From positions 1,984,001 to 2,048,000 of the forward strand of contig NZ_CP136600.1 of assembly GCF_032911225.1 (NCBI RefSeq): a stretch of DNA of 64,000 bases, given 5' to 3'. The translations under genes and the position numbers were made by a program. Shown here in pieces: positions 48,539 through 58,009 of this stretch. Numbering within the stretch: position 1 is the first letter of the stretch; each line of letters begins with the position of its first letter. The stretch comes from Thalassotalea fonticola (GTDB taxonomy: Bacteria; Pseudomonadota; Gammaproteobacteria; Enterobacterales; Alteromonadaceae). The notes beneath the pieces were generated by a model. It made no database searches. It was given only the letters and a program-made list of their open reading frames with translations, and had not been told where the DNA came from.

Positions 48539-49154
48539 GTTAGAAACGACCTCCTGGTCTCTCCACTTAAAAAGCAACTTTGAAAAACTATAGGGTATGC
48601 ACGTAAACAAAATTTGTAATCATTATTTAGGCTTGTTTGAGCAATATAGATAGTAAAAAATAGTTTTAGTTAGCAGACATCTTTAAATGCGTTAGCCTAT
48701 CGATGTAAATATAGCACTATTTAGAATCTTGCTTATTACTTTTTACTTATGCAACAAACTGATGGGACAATAAACGACTATTCACATTAAGCTATGATTG
48801 CTACTAGTTTAAAAGTGGTAACTTTCAGGACAGCTAGTTTGTTTCTTAAAAAGCTAAACTAAGGATAATATTTTTACAAAAATTTAATATCGACTAGTAT
48901 TTGAAGAAATAATGAATTTTTTAAATTATAGGTTTCAGAAACACGGCGATGGAATAAATCACTGAAACTCGAACATCCGCAAGCTAAAATTATTGCTTTC
49001 AATTTCTAGATGATACTCAATAAGCTTTAGCCAATGAATGTTTTTAAGCATGAAAATGTATCATTCATACAAACGTGGAAGTGTCATATTTACAAGTTTT
49101 CGTTTTTAATTTAAGAAAGCACACTGTACTTATTATAAAAAAGGGAGTTTTAGT
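48539..49154. other. 616-bp AT-rich intergenic region before the glycan cluster
   Basis: I see no gene. A short inverted repeat (gtttcag / ctgaaac, about 48931-48967) is present. The promoter of the plus-strand cluster is probably here, but no clear boxes stand out. Confidence 0.5.
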
Positions 49155-50069
49155 TTGATCTCGTTAATTTGTCCCATCTACAACGAGGAAGAGAGTATTG
49201 AGAGCTTTTTAATTCACATTAAAAAGCTCATCGACTGTCATAATTTACAGCTTGAGCTGTTATTCATTGATGATGGTTCTTCAGATCACTCTTTAAAAGT
49301 TTTAATTAATGCTAAAAAAGAAAATGACAATATTCGCATAATAAGGTTCTCCAGAAATTTTGGTAAAGAAGCTGCATTAACCGCAGGGCTTAATTTTGCC
49401 AAAGGGGCGGCTGTAATTCCTATAGATGTTGATTTACAAGACCCTCCTCAAGTAATTGTTCAGTTAATTGAAAAATGGAACGCTGGATATCAAATTGTAT
49501 TGGCAAAACGAAGCGATAGAAAAAAAGATAGTTTTTTAAAAAGAATAACTGCCAACTTTTTTTATTCTATACACAACAAACTGGCTGATCATAAAATTCC
49601 AGCTAATGTTGGTGATTTTAGACTGATGGATCGGCGAGTTGTAGAAGAGATAAATAAGCTACCAGAACGTCAAAGGTTTATGAAGGGGTTATTTTCTTGG
49701 GTCGGTTTCAATTCAACAACCATTACCTACTCTCGCGCAGAGCGTAATAATGGTACATCTAAGTTTTCCTTCTGGAAACTTTGGAATTTTGCCATTGAGG
49801 GAATAACCAGTTTTTCTACAATTCCCCTAAAAATATGGAGTTATATAGGTGCAATCGTTGCTGTGATATCCTTTATTTATGGGATTTTTATTATATTTCT
49901 GACGCTATTTTCAGGGGTTGAAGTCCCTGGCTACTCATCATTAATGGTTGTAATTTTGTTTTTAGGAGGGATACAGCTAATCGGCATTGGCGTTTTAGGT
50001 GAGTATATAGGTCGTATTTATTTAGAAACTAAAGCCAGGCCACTATTCATTATTGATAAAGAGTATTAA
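49155..50069 (+). CDS. GT2 polyprenyl-phosphate glycosyltransferase (DPM1/GtrB-like), copy 1
   Basis: 304 aa from a TTG with GGGAG 6 nt upstream. N-terminal GT-A domain: LICPIYNEEESIESFLIHIKK, LLFIDDGSSDHSL, RFSRNFGKEAALTAGLNFA, and the DxD-like PIDVDLQDPPQV. Two C-terminal membrane segments (230-300), ending [23 protein letters not shown]. This is the type that loads a sugar on undecaprenyl phosphate. The intact member of a pair; the other copy (55872-56785) is broken. Confidence 0.93.
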   Translation: MISLICPIYNEEESIESFLIHIKKLIDCHNLQLELLFIDDGSSDHSLKVLINAKKENDNIRIIRFSRNFGKEAALTAGLNFAKGAAVIPIDVDLQDPPQVIVQLIEKWNAGYQIVLAKRSDRKKDSFLKRITANFFYSIHNKLADHKIPANVGDFRLMDRRVVEEINKLPERQRFMKGLFSWVGFNSTTITYSRAERNNGTSKFSFWKLWNFAIEGITSFSTIPLKIWSYIGAIVAVISFIYGIFIIFLTLFSGVEVPGYSSLMVVILFLGGIQLIGIGVLGEYIGRIYLETKARPLFIIDKEY

Positions 50070-50076
50070 GGTTTGT

Positions 50077-50808
50077 ATGGAACTGTCATCCTACAAGAAA
50101 ATGTGTGAGCAGCAAGAAAATCATTGGTGGTTCAAAGGCCGGCGAAAAATAATCGAGTTTTTTTTAAAAAAGCACTCGTTTAAGAAACAACCAGAATTGT
50201 TAGAGATAGGTTGTGGCCCAGGTGGTAATCTTGAACTGCTCAAAAAATTTGGAAATGTTTTTGCCGTTGAAATGAACTCATACGCAATTAATGAAGCGAA
50301 AAAACACTCTGATATTTTAATCGAAAGAGGCAGTTTGCCAGATGATTTACCCTTTCCAGATAAACCATTTGATATCATTTGTTTATTCGATGTCTTGGAA
50401 CATGTGGAACAAGACAAGCAAGCGCTACAGGTTATCAATACTCGCTTAAGAGCTGGTGGACAGTTGATGATAACAGTTCCCGCGCTTCCTTTCATCTATG
50501 GGAAACACGACACCGCTCTGCATCACTATAGACGGTACGACAAACAGCAGCTTATCAAATTGTTGGAACAAGCAGATTTTACTATTCAGGAGTTGTCATA
50601 CTTTAATACTCTTTTACTGCCGTTAGCGATGTTCGCTCGTCTTTTAGATAAAACACTGAAGAGAGCTGATTCTACTGGCCTTAACAGCCCTCCCGCTTTA
50701 ATCAATAAAATGTTCTTTAAAATATTCAGTTTTGAAGTATTTTTGATGAAATATTTGAAATTACCACTTGGTCTTTCGATGTTTTGTGCGGCCAAAAAAA
50801 ATGGTTAA
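50077..50808 (+). CDS. Class I SAM-dependent methyltransferase, copy 1
   Basis: 243 aa from the ATG at 50077 (AAGG 5 nt upstream, 7 nt after the GT2 stop). SAM motif I LLEIGCGPGGNLELL, motif II FDIICLFDVLEHVEQD and later LITVPALPFIYGKHDTALHHYRRYDK-type sequence common in sugar-lipid methyltransferases. Likely soluble, acting on a lipid-linked sugar; the substrate is unknown. Copy 2 (56793-57514) is a pseudogene. Confidence 0.9.
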   Translation: MELSSYKKMCEQQENHWWFKGRRKIIEFFLKKHSFKKQPELLEIGCGPGGNLELLKKFGNVFAVEMNSYAINEAKKHSDILIERGSLPDDLPFPDKPFDIICLFDVLEHVEQDKQALQVINTRLRAGGQLMITVPALPFIYGKHDTALHHYRRYDKQQLIKLLEQADFTIQELSYFNTLLLPLAMFARLLDKTLKRADSTGLNSPPALINKMFFKIFSFEVFLMKYLKLPLGLSMFCAAKKNG

Positions 50809-51190
50809 AAACAGTTATAAAGAGCTTATCAGATTTATAATTGTCGGCTTAATGTCCACCTCCGTACATATTGTTATCGCAATTTCTGCCATCGAAGTGC
50901 TAGATGCTCGGCCATTAAAAGCTAATTTATTTGCTTTTATAAGCACCTTTTTATTTTCTTATATTATGAATTCTAAATGGAGTTTTTCTTCGACTTTGGC
51001 ATTTAACAAGTTCTATAAATTTTCGATTGTTGCGCTATTAAACTTTCTCCTCATTTATACGATAGTTAGTATTAATGAAGTATTGAAAACTCCCGTAGTC
51101 TATAGTGTTTATGGCATAGCCATCCTCAGCCCAATCATTAGCTTTTTAAGCTTGAAATTTTGGATATTCTCAAACAAAAACTCCGTATAA
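50801..51190 (+). CDS. GtrA-family polyprenyl-linked sugar flippase, copy 1
   Basis: 129 aa from the ATG at 50801, which overlaps the methyltransferase stop by 8 nt. Four membrane segments with the GtrA pattern: ELIRFIIVGLMSTSVHI, NLFAFISTFLFSYIMNSKWSF and a C-terminal LSLKFWIFSN. GtrA proteins flip undecaprenyl-phosphate-sugar across the inner membrane and work with a GtrB-type GT2, as here. Confidence 0.88.
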   Translation: MVKNSYKELIRFIIVGLMSTSVHIVIAISAIEVLDARPLKANLFAFISTFLFSYIMNSKWSFSSTLAFNKFYKFSIVALLNFLLIYTIVSINEVLKTPVVYSVYGIAILSPIISFLSLKFWIFSNKNSV

Positions 51191-51217
51191 TATCATTATA
51201 TTTAAACTACAGTCGCA

Positions 51218-51415
51218 CAAAAGAAGTTAGAGAATGGCAATATTTTAATCACTGAAAGCAGAGCAGGAAGAATCTTTGAAATAACAGTTGAGGGCGAAAT
51301 TGTTTGGGATTTTATATTACCTTTTGATGGAGAATACGCTCCCTTAATAACGAGCTCGGTTAAGCTTGAAAATGATTTTTTTAATGTTGATGTTTGGCAT
51401 TGTCCAAATCGTTAA
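51218..51415 (+). pseudogene. Arylsulfotransferase 3' remnant, copy 1
   Basis: 66 codons in frame up to the TAA at 51413-51415, encoding KKLENGNILITESRAGRIFE and onward, very close to the C-terminus of the intact arylsulfotransferase at 58010-59344. The first 1.1 kb of the gene is missing and there is no start. It follows gtrA exactly where the intact gene stands in copy 2. The rest of the gap to 51610 shows no gene. Confidence 0.9.
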
Positions 51416-51609
51416 CGTTTTCTCTATGGAGGTGATGATTATGGAAAACTTTATACTATTGACGCAACATAGAATTTCCCTAGCATTCCCAGTGTTTATA
51501 TTAGCGTAACTTATTATCGGTTGATGTTTTTTAAATATACTCATCAACATTTCATTTTCTATACTAGACTTTAGTTAATATTAAATAATAAATAACGCTA
51601 GTTGGTGGA

Positions 51610-51897
51610 ATGGAATCTAAAAGTAATCTCCAAAAAGATCTTTTAATATCTAAAGGATTATCAGCAATACTCCTTATATTGCTGCTACCTTTAATTTACT
51701 ACACTTATCAAAATATACGAATAAAACTTTCATTACAGCAGGCTGAAGATCCGATGATTTTCTCTGCCAATAGATATCTTTATGCTGGTGACTGGCCTGC
51801 TTCAAAGAATAACGATTATCTAATTTCTAATTTTCAAGAATTTCAAATTATAGAGGCTGAGCAGAAGCCTAAAGCAGTAAAAAATAACAATGAATGA
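51610..51897 (+). CDS. Small single-span membrane protein (unknown)
   Basis: 95 aa. One membrane segment (about 17-36: SAILLILLLPLIYYTYQ) and a hydrophilic tail with NRYLYAGDWPASKNNDYL. I do not recognise the family. Its stop overlaps the next gene by 8 nt, so it is probably made with the phosphatase-superfamily enzyme as a partner. Confidence 0.6.
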   Translation: MESKSNLQKDLLISKGLSAILLILLLPLIYYTYQNIRIKLSLQQAEDPMIFSANRYLYAGDWPASKNNDYLISNFQEFQIIEAEQKPKAVKNNNE

Positions 51898-53908
51898 GCA
51901 GATCACCTTAACCAGAACCTATTTTAGAACAATTGCATTTTTACTGCTTTTTCTAATTTTATGTTTTGTTTATAGAAGTTATATACATCCTGTGACTGAA
52001 TTATCAATGGTTACAATATTACAGCACAAATATGCATCCGCATTTTTAACAACTGGTTTAGTTGCAGATCTTTTATTTTTTTCACTTACCTTCTTGATTG
52101 TCCATTTGATCTGGGCATTGATAATAACGATAAGCTGCAAGTCATTCTTCACCAAAACGGCTGATGACACTTTAAAAACTAAATTTTGGTTGATGATTAT
52201 TTTCGTTCATTTTAATTTTGTCCTGTTAGCCAACTCCTACCTTTACCCCACATCAGTCGTTAGTATTTATCGACTATCAATACTCAGTCAGCCAATCATT
52301 ATTACTGTATTGGGGCTAATTATTGCATATTTCTTTATAAAAGGACTGTTAATAGATAAGCAGTGGAAGAAGATGTTAGTCGCCATTTCGTTATTAATAT
52401 GGTGTTTAACGCCGCCAATTTACCAAATAGATAAATTTGACAACTCAACCACCAACAAACCTAATATTATTCTGATTGGCTTAGATGCTCTTCGGCCCGA
52501 TCACCTTAGCTACAAGCAACAACAAGTTGACTACACCCCTTTTTTAAATACATTTTTGGAACAATCCATTATATATGATAAAAGCTACACAACGTTGCCA
52601 AGGACATTTGTTTCATGGTTCAGTTTATTAAAAAGCCAATATCCAAATACCCATGATGGTCGATTTAACCTTACTCCAGCAGAACTTATTAATAAAGATA
52701 TAGAACTGCTCAAGCAATTAAAAAGACAAGGGTACACTACGACATTCGCTTTAGATGAAAGAAGGTTTAATCACATTGATGAAAGTTATGGTTTCGACAA
52801 TGCAATAGGACCAAAAATTGGATTTGCAGATCAATTAACAAATAGGGTTGCTGATATTCCAATTTTAAATTTGCTTTCCCATACTCGTTTTGGTCGATAT
52901 TTATTGCCTTTCATGTTTATAAACAGGGGGAATGGCAAAACGTACAATTCTGAATTATTCATTAATGAAAGCCTTAATGCATTAAACGCTAACACACCAA
53001 ACTTTTTGTCCATTCATTTTTGCATGCTTCACTGGCCTTATACTTCAAAAGAGTTTATCAACGTTGATCCAAAAAAATGGCAGGGTAACCATAATCACTT
53101 TTTGTATTTATCATTGTTAGAAAAGTTAGATAAACAATTTGAAACCGTTATTACTAAGCTTAAAAACAATGGCTATCTTGATAATGCATTAGTGTTTGTT
53201 TTTTCAGATCATGGTGATGGATTTAACATGGAAAAATATAAACTTTCACCACAAAAGACTGAATTTGAAGGTTTACCAATCAAAGTAAATTCATGGGGAC
53301 ACGCTACCAATGTGTTAGATCAAACTCAAGCAAATATATTATTGGCTTTTAGCCATTACAAAGACGGGAAACTGATAAATAAAAATCAAATCATTACAGG
53401 TAACTTTTCTATCATAGATATTGTACCAAGTATTTATAAAAAACTCGGTTTTAAACAAAATGAACAGTTTCAAGGTATTCCTTTGCCCAACAATAACCTG
53501 CAAGTAAACTCTGAAAGAGTACTTTTTGTAAATTCTTCAAAGCCATCAAAACTTCTTGATACCAGCTTTATTAAAACCGATAAAGTTTTGTACGAAAACT
53601 TAGGTAATTATACCGTTGCAAAAAATGGCTTTTTTGAATTAAAAAAAACTGCATATAAAGACTTTATAAAAATGCAACATCGATCTATTTATTATAAAGA
53701 CTGGCAACTAGCTTTTATTCCAGAATATAAAGGCTTTATCTTAGTTGATATCAAAAAACGGCAATGGTTACCAATAGGTAAAAATGAGGAAGACGTTAAA
53801 GCTCCAATTAATCACATGAAAAAATTATTTTGTGAACATTACGCAAGAGATACATTATTCGATGACTCTGAAATATGTCATAAAACCTATATTACAAAAA
53901 ACAACTAA
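51890..53908 (+). CDS. Membrane enzyme of the alkaline phosphatase/sulfatase superfamily
   Basis: 672 aa. Residues 1-180 hold five membrane segments; the rest is a periplasmic domain. Metal-binding motifs: NIILIGLDALRPDHLSY, FVFSDHGDG and SWGHATNVLD. At the nucleophile place the sequence is SYTTLPRTFVSW, with Thr and no Cys, so it is not a formylglycine sulfatase of the C-x-P-x-R type. The arrangement resembles LTA synthase, OpgB or phosphoethanolamine transferases. A phospho-group transferase acting on the cluster's glycan is inferred; a phosphodiesterase is possible too. Confidence 0.85.
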   Translation: MNEQITLTRTYFRTIAFLLLFLILCFVYRSYIHPVTELSMVTILQHKYASAFLTTGLVADLLFFSLTFLIVHLIWALIITISCKSFFTKTADDTLKTKFWLMIIFVHFNFVLLANSYLYPTSVVSIYRLSILSQPIIITVLGLIIAYFFIKGLLIDKQWKKMLVAISLLIWCLTPPIYQIDKFDNSTTNKPNIILIGLDALRPDHLSYKQQQVDYTPFLNTFLEQSIIYDKSYTTLPRTFVSWFSLLKSQYPNTHDGRFNLTPAELINKDIELLKQLKRQGYTTTFALDERRFNHIDESYGFDNAIGPKIGFADQLTNRVADIPILNLLSHTRFGRYLLPFMFINRGNGKTYNSELFINESLNALNANTPNFLSIHFCMLHWPYTSKEFINVDPKKWQGNHNHFLYLSLLEKLDKQFETVITKLKNNGYLDNALVFVFSDHGDGFNMEKYKLSPQKTEFEGLPIKVNSWGHATNVLDQTQANILLAFSHYKDGKLINKNQIITGNFSIIDIVPSIYKKLGFKQNEQFQGIPLPNNNLQVNSERVLFVNSSKPSKLLDTSFIKTDKVLYENLGNYTVAKNGFFELKKTAYKDFIKMQHRSIYYKDWQLAFIPEYKGFILVDIKKRQWLPIGKNEEDVKAPINHMKKLFCEHYARDTLFDDSEICHKTYITKNN

Positions 53909-54216
53909 AATCAGGGTACTATTTAGGTGGCCAAATCAATTAAACCTCTGCGGTCAAATTTAAATCAGGGTGATTTTGATATTGCAGGGGGTGAGGTTCA
54001 TGATAGTAAAGCTGCTTCAATAATAATAGATCATATAGCTCACGCAGACTAAATCATTACAGATAAAAACTATGAAAATGAACTCCTGAGAGTAATAATT
54101 AGACATAAAAACTCGATACCGGTGCTCTCTATGTCCCCCTGTTTTTATTAATTTTTTATTAATTGTTTATTAATTTTTTTATTAATTAATTTTATATACT
54201 ATCATTTGGATAACAG
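53909..54216. other. 308-bp gap holding the IS remnant and AT-rich repeats
   Basis: The gap contains the transposase remnant at 53960-54140. After it (about 54142-54200) comes a T/A-rich stretch with the motif ttattaatt repeated about five times, which probably includes the promoter of the following gene. Confidence 0.5.
53960..54140 (+). mobile_element. Remnant of an IS5-type transposase
   Basis: One reading frame encodes FDIAGGEVHDSKAAS, then after a stop codon ITDKNYENELLRVIIRHKNS and IPVLS. This is the TGGxxHDS / ADKxYD / IP pattern of IS5-family DDE transposases. No start, no ends and an internal stop, so it is a dead fragment. It lies between the two copies of the duplicated block. Confidence 0.7.
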
Positions 54217-55875
54217 ATGTTATTTAACAATACATTAATGATATTAATAAAAGAAAAATTCAGGATTTACATTAGTAAAAGTTTCTTTAAAATTAAATCA
54301 GCTATATGGTTAATTCCACTTTTAACTTTGTTTAGCGCTATAATTTTAAATTTCGAATTCCTATTAAATCACGATACAGGATGGCTTTTTCTTGCAACGA
54401 AAAAGTGGTTAAGTGGTGCTGCATTGTACTCTGAAATAATAGAAGTAAATCCACCGTTGATTTTTATTATTTTCAGTCCAATTGTTTATTTAACCGAATT
54501 ATTGGAAATATCATCGGTAATAATAATTATAAAACTTTATTTAATTTTACTGATTTGTATACCGAGTTTTTTCTTTTTAAAAATCATCTTAAACCTTCCT
54601 ACCTTTGAAAAACAGAAAGCATTAATTACTACAATAGTGATATTATTGCTCTTTATTTTACCTATGTATGATTTCGGTCAAAGAGACCATATAGCATTTG
54701 TTTTTTTATTACCCTATTTAACTTACCGATATATTATTCACACTCAAATTTTAAAAACAAATCTTCTAGAGTCCGTAATTATAGGTGTATTGGCAGGGGT
54801 AGGTCTCTGTTTAAAACCCTACTTACTATTCTTGCCACTGTTTACTGAATTATTTTTCCTTTATAAAAACAAAAACCTTAAACGCATGTTTTCTATTGAA
54901 TTTTTATCTATGCTAGGGTTTTGCTTAACATTTTTAATTTACATATTATATTTTGAAAGAGCATATATTGAATTGATGATTCCGCTTGGTAAAGCGACTT
55001 ATTGGACTTATGGAATACCATTAAGTCATTTTGGTCTACCCGAAAAATTTTTTATTTGGATAATATTATTTTTTATAGCATTTAAAATTAAAGGAAAAAG
55101 AAATCAAGATATTTTGTTTTATGGACACTCGTTAACTTTAGGGGCATTGCTAAGCTTTCTACTTCAATCGCATTTTAACTACCAAATTTTGCCATTCAAC
55201 ATAGTACTCAGCATTATGTTTTTATTGACTACAATGTTTTATATTTTTCAATTCAAGGGAAGTATACATATTCAAAATAAATTTAAATTTCTCATATTAA
55301 CATTATGGATTTCAATTTTTTTATTCGATATAAATACGATTATTAACCGGAATAATAAACTAACTGAGCTGGTAAATGGAGCACCTCCTAGTTTAAAAAC
55401 ATTAAAATTAGATCATTTGGAAACAACAAAACGAGTGATTAACCAGCACTTTTTTAACAAGAATATCTATGTTTTATCCACAAACGTATGGCCTTCTTCT
55501 TTTATAAGTAATTACACGCATGCGAATTGGAGCTCAGGTTTTCCAGCTATGTGGCCACTTCCAGCAATAGATTTTGCTGAACGTTATCCACATTTAATAA
55601 CTAAGAATAAATTATCAAATATTGAAAGTATTAAATTATTCGTAACCTCGACGATTGCTAGAGAGATTACCAAAAGTAAACCCGAAGCTATAATCATAGA
55701 TGTGAGTGAAAAACTTAGTTATAGCCATGATGATTTCAACTATTTAAATTTTTTTTCAAGGCATGACAATTTATCACAAATACTAAAAAATTATGAATTA
55801 TCAGATTTAAAAGTTTCTTTCTTCAAATCGAAGAAGTACGTGGTATTTATCAGAAAAAGGGATATTTCAATTTGA
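54217..55875 (+). CDS. GT-C-like multi-span membrane glycosyltransferase
   Basis: 552 aa, strikingly AT-rich. About ten to twelve membrane segments. The first periplasmic loop reads NHDTGWLFLATKKWLSGAALYSEIIEVNPPL, the acidic pattern of GT-C (PMT/ArnT-like) enzymes using polyprenyl-linked sugar. A periplasmic C-terminal part follows (430-552). No exact family recognised. Its stop overlaps the start of the GT2 pseudogene. Confidence 0.7.
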   Translation: MLFNNTLMILIKEKFRIYISKSFFKIKSAIWLIPLLTLFSAIILNFEFLLNHDTGWLFLATKKWLSGAALYSEIIEVNPPLIFIIFSPIVYLTELLEISSVIIIIKLYLILLICIPSFFFLKIILNLPTFEKQKALITTIVILLLFILPMYDFGQRDHIAFVFLLPYLTYRYIIHTQILKTNLLESVIIGVLAGVGLCLKPYLLFLPLFTELFFLYKNKNLKRMFSIEFLSMLGFCLTFLIYILYFERAYIELMIPLGKATYWTYGIPLSHFGLPEKFFIWIILFFIAFKIKGKRNQDILFYGHSLTLGALLSFLLQSHFNYQILPFNIVLSIMFLLTTMFYIFQFKGSIHIQNKFKFLILTLWISIFLFDINTIINRNNKLTELVNGAPPSLKTLKLDHLETTKRVINQHFFNKNIYVLSTNVWPSSFISNYTHANWSSGFPAMWPLPAIDFAERYPHLITKNKLSNIESIKLFVTSTIAREITKSKPEAIIIDVSEKLSYSHDDFNYLNFFSRHDNLSQILKNYELSDLKVSFFKSKKYVVFIRKRDISI

Positions 55876-56785
55876 TTACTTTAATTTGTCCAGTTTATAA
55901 CGAGGAAGATAGTATTGAGACCTTTTTAAGTCATATTAAAAATTCGTAGACTGTCATAAGTTGCAACTTGAACTATTTTTCATTGATGATGGTTCTACAG
56001 CTCATTCATTAAAAATATTAATTAACGCTAAAAAAGAAAATGAAAATATACGGATAATAAGATTTTCCCGAAATTTTGGCAAAGAAGCGGCATTAACCGC
56101 AGGGCTTAATCTTGCTAAAGGAGGGGCTGTAATTCCCATAGATGTTGTTCTACAAGACCCGCCGCAAGTCATTGTACAATTATTTGAAATAATGGAACGT
56201 TGGATATCATATTGTCTTGGCCCAACGAAGCGATAGAAACAAAGATAGTTTTAAAAAAATAATGACAGCCAACTTTTTTATGCAATACACAACAAACTGG
56301 CGGACCATAAAATTCTAGCCAATGTTGGTGATTTCAGGTTAATGGGTCGGTGAGTTGTAGAAGAGATTAATAAACTGCCAGAACGTCAAAGGTTTATGAA
56401 GGGGTTGTTTTCTTGGGTCGGATTAAATTCAACGACCGTTACCTATTCTCGCGCAGTGCGTAGAAATGGAACATCCAAATTTTCCTTCTGGAAACTTTGG
56501 AATTTTTCTATTGAAGGAATAACTAGCTTTTCTACTATCCCACTAAAAATATGGACTTATATAGGTGCAATTGTTGCTTGGATATCCTTTATTTATGGGG
56601 TTTTCATTATATTTCTAACCTTATTTTCTGGAGTCGATGTCCCTGGTTACTCCTCGTTAGTTGTTGTGGTCCTCTTCTTAGGAGGTAATCAGCTCATAGG
56701 TATTGGAGCTTTAGGTGCGTATATAGGTCGTATTTATTTTGAAACTAAAACAAGGCCATTATTCATAATAGATAAAGAATATTGA
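55872..56785 (+). pseudogene. GT2 polyprenyl-phosphate glycosyltransferase, copy 2 (broken)
   Basis: Very similar to the gene at 49155-50069 over its whole length, from LICPVYNEEDSIE to [10 protein letters not shown]. Lesions visible: a base deletion near 55950, an insertion near 56190, several small changes in 56215-56300, and TGA for CGA at about 56350. Two open pieces remain (55961-56236 and 56396-56785). Confidence 0.92.
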
Positions 56786-56792
56786 GGTTTTG

Positions 56793-57514
56793 ATGGAACT
56801 TTCATCCTATAAACGATGTGCGAACAACAAATAACCACTGGTGGTTCAAAGGAATGAGAAACATAATTGAATTAAAAAAAATACTAATTTATTAGAGATT
56901 GGTTGTGGCCCTGGAGGTAATCTAAAACTGCTTAAAACATTTGGCAGGGTTCACGCAGTTGAAATGAATTCATTCGCAATTTACGAAGCTAAAAAATAGC
57001 GATACTGTAATCGAAAGCGGTTATCTTCCATATAAATTGCCTTTTTCAGATAAATTGTTTGATGCTATTTGTTTCACATGTTCTAGAACATGTGAAACAA
57101 GACAAACAAGCACTACAAGTTATTAAAGCTCGCTTAAAAGTCGGTAGGCATTTGGTTTTAACAGTGCCTGCACTCCCCCTCTTATATGGAAAACATGATA
57201 CTGCTTTCCACCTCTTTAGAAGGTATGACAGAAAGAAACTTGTCGATTTGTTAGAGCAAACAAACTTTACAATTCAGGAATTTTCATATTTCAATGTCTT
57301 GTTACTCCCTCTGGCAGTATTGTCAAGAATATTAGACAAAATATCACCTTCGACTTCTTCTACTAGTGTTCATACGCCCGCTATATTAATCAACAAAATT
57401 TTCTATACAATATTTAGTTTTGAAGTTTTCTTAATGAAGTATTTGAAATTACCCATTGGTCTGTCAATGTGTTGCATAGTTAAAAAATGGCTAAAAAAAC
57501 TATTACCGAATTAA
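56793..57514 (+). pseudogene. SAM methyltransferase, copy 2 (broken)
   Basis: Similar to 50077-50808. An early frameshift after MELSSYK, a deletion around 56870, a stop in the region of 56998 and the palindrome at 57069-57100 with a 2-nt loss break the frame. The last 150 codons remain open (LEHVKQDKQALQVIKARL to LPIGLSMC). Confidence 0.92.
57069..57100. repeat. Perfect 32-bp palindrome inside the methyltransferase pseudogene
   Basis: Half-site ttgtttcacatgttct (57069-57084) is followed without spacer by its exact complement (57085-57100). The intact copy 1 has only an imperfect version at this place. The right half is ordinary gene sequence; the left half has been rewritten to match it. Confidence 0.9.
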
Positions 57515-57893
57515 CTAGATTTATCGTTGTTGGTATATGTGTAACATTCCTACATATATTAATTGCATTACTTTTAATAAAAAACTTAGGTGTATTCGCT
57601 TTCCAAGCTAATCTAATAGCATTCTTGTTAACTTTTTTTTCTCTTTTTATATGAATACATTGTGGAGTTTCAATTTTAGTGTGTCATGGATTATATTTTT
57701 TAAGTATGTGGTCACCGGAGTTTTAAATGTTATCCAAATCTATTTAATAGTTCAATTAACTAAATGTTTGGAATTTCCTAATTATTATAGTGTATTTTTA
57801 ATTAGCATCATTAGCCCAAGCATAAACTTTATAGTTTTAAAATTATGGATATTCTGCCCCACTAAGCAGCTTGACGAAGACAAATTAAGCTAG
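57487..57893 (+). pseudogene. GtrA flippase, copy 2 (broken)
   Basis: ELTRFIVVGICVTFLHILIA aligns with the start of GtrA copy 1. A frameshift in a T run near 57635-57655 separates it from the second part (MNTLWSFNF to LKLWIFCPTK). More diverged from copy 1 than the GT2 pair. Confidence 0.85.
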
Positions 57894-58009
57894 AAAATTC
57901 AAAAGTATCGCGAATACGAGTCGTTCGGTAATTGATGTTTTAATTGCTAAGTATTAGACAATTTAAATTTATTTACTAAAATCAAGAAAAGCAAAAAGAA
58001 ACTTTCCCA

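Noticed and set aside
51427..51510. 27-codon frame after the arylsulfotransferase remnant with a fair ribosome site
   Set aside because: Too short, no recognisable features, and it lies in decayed sequence.
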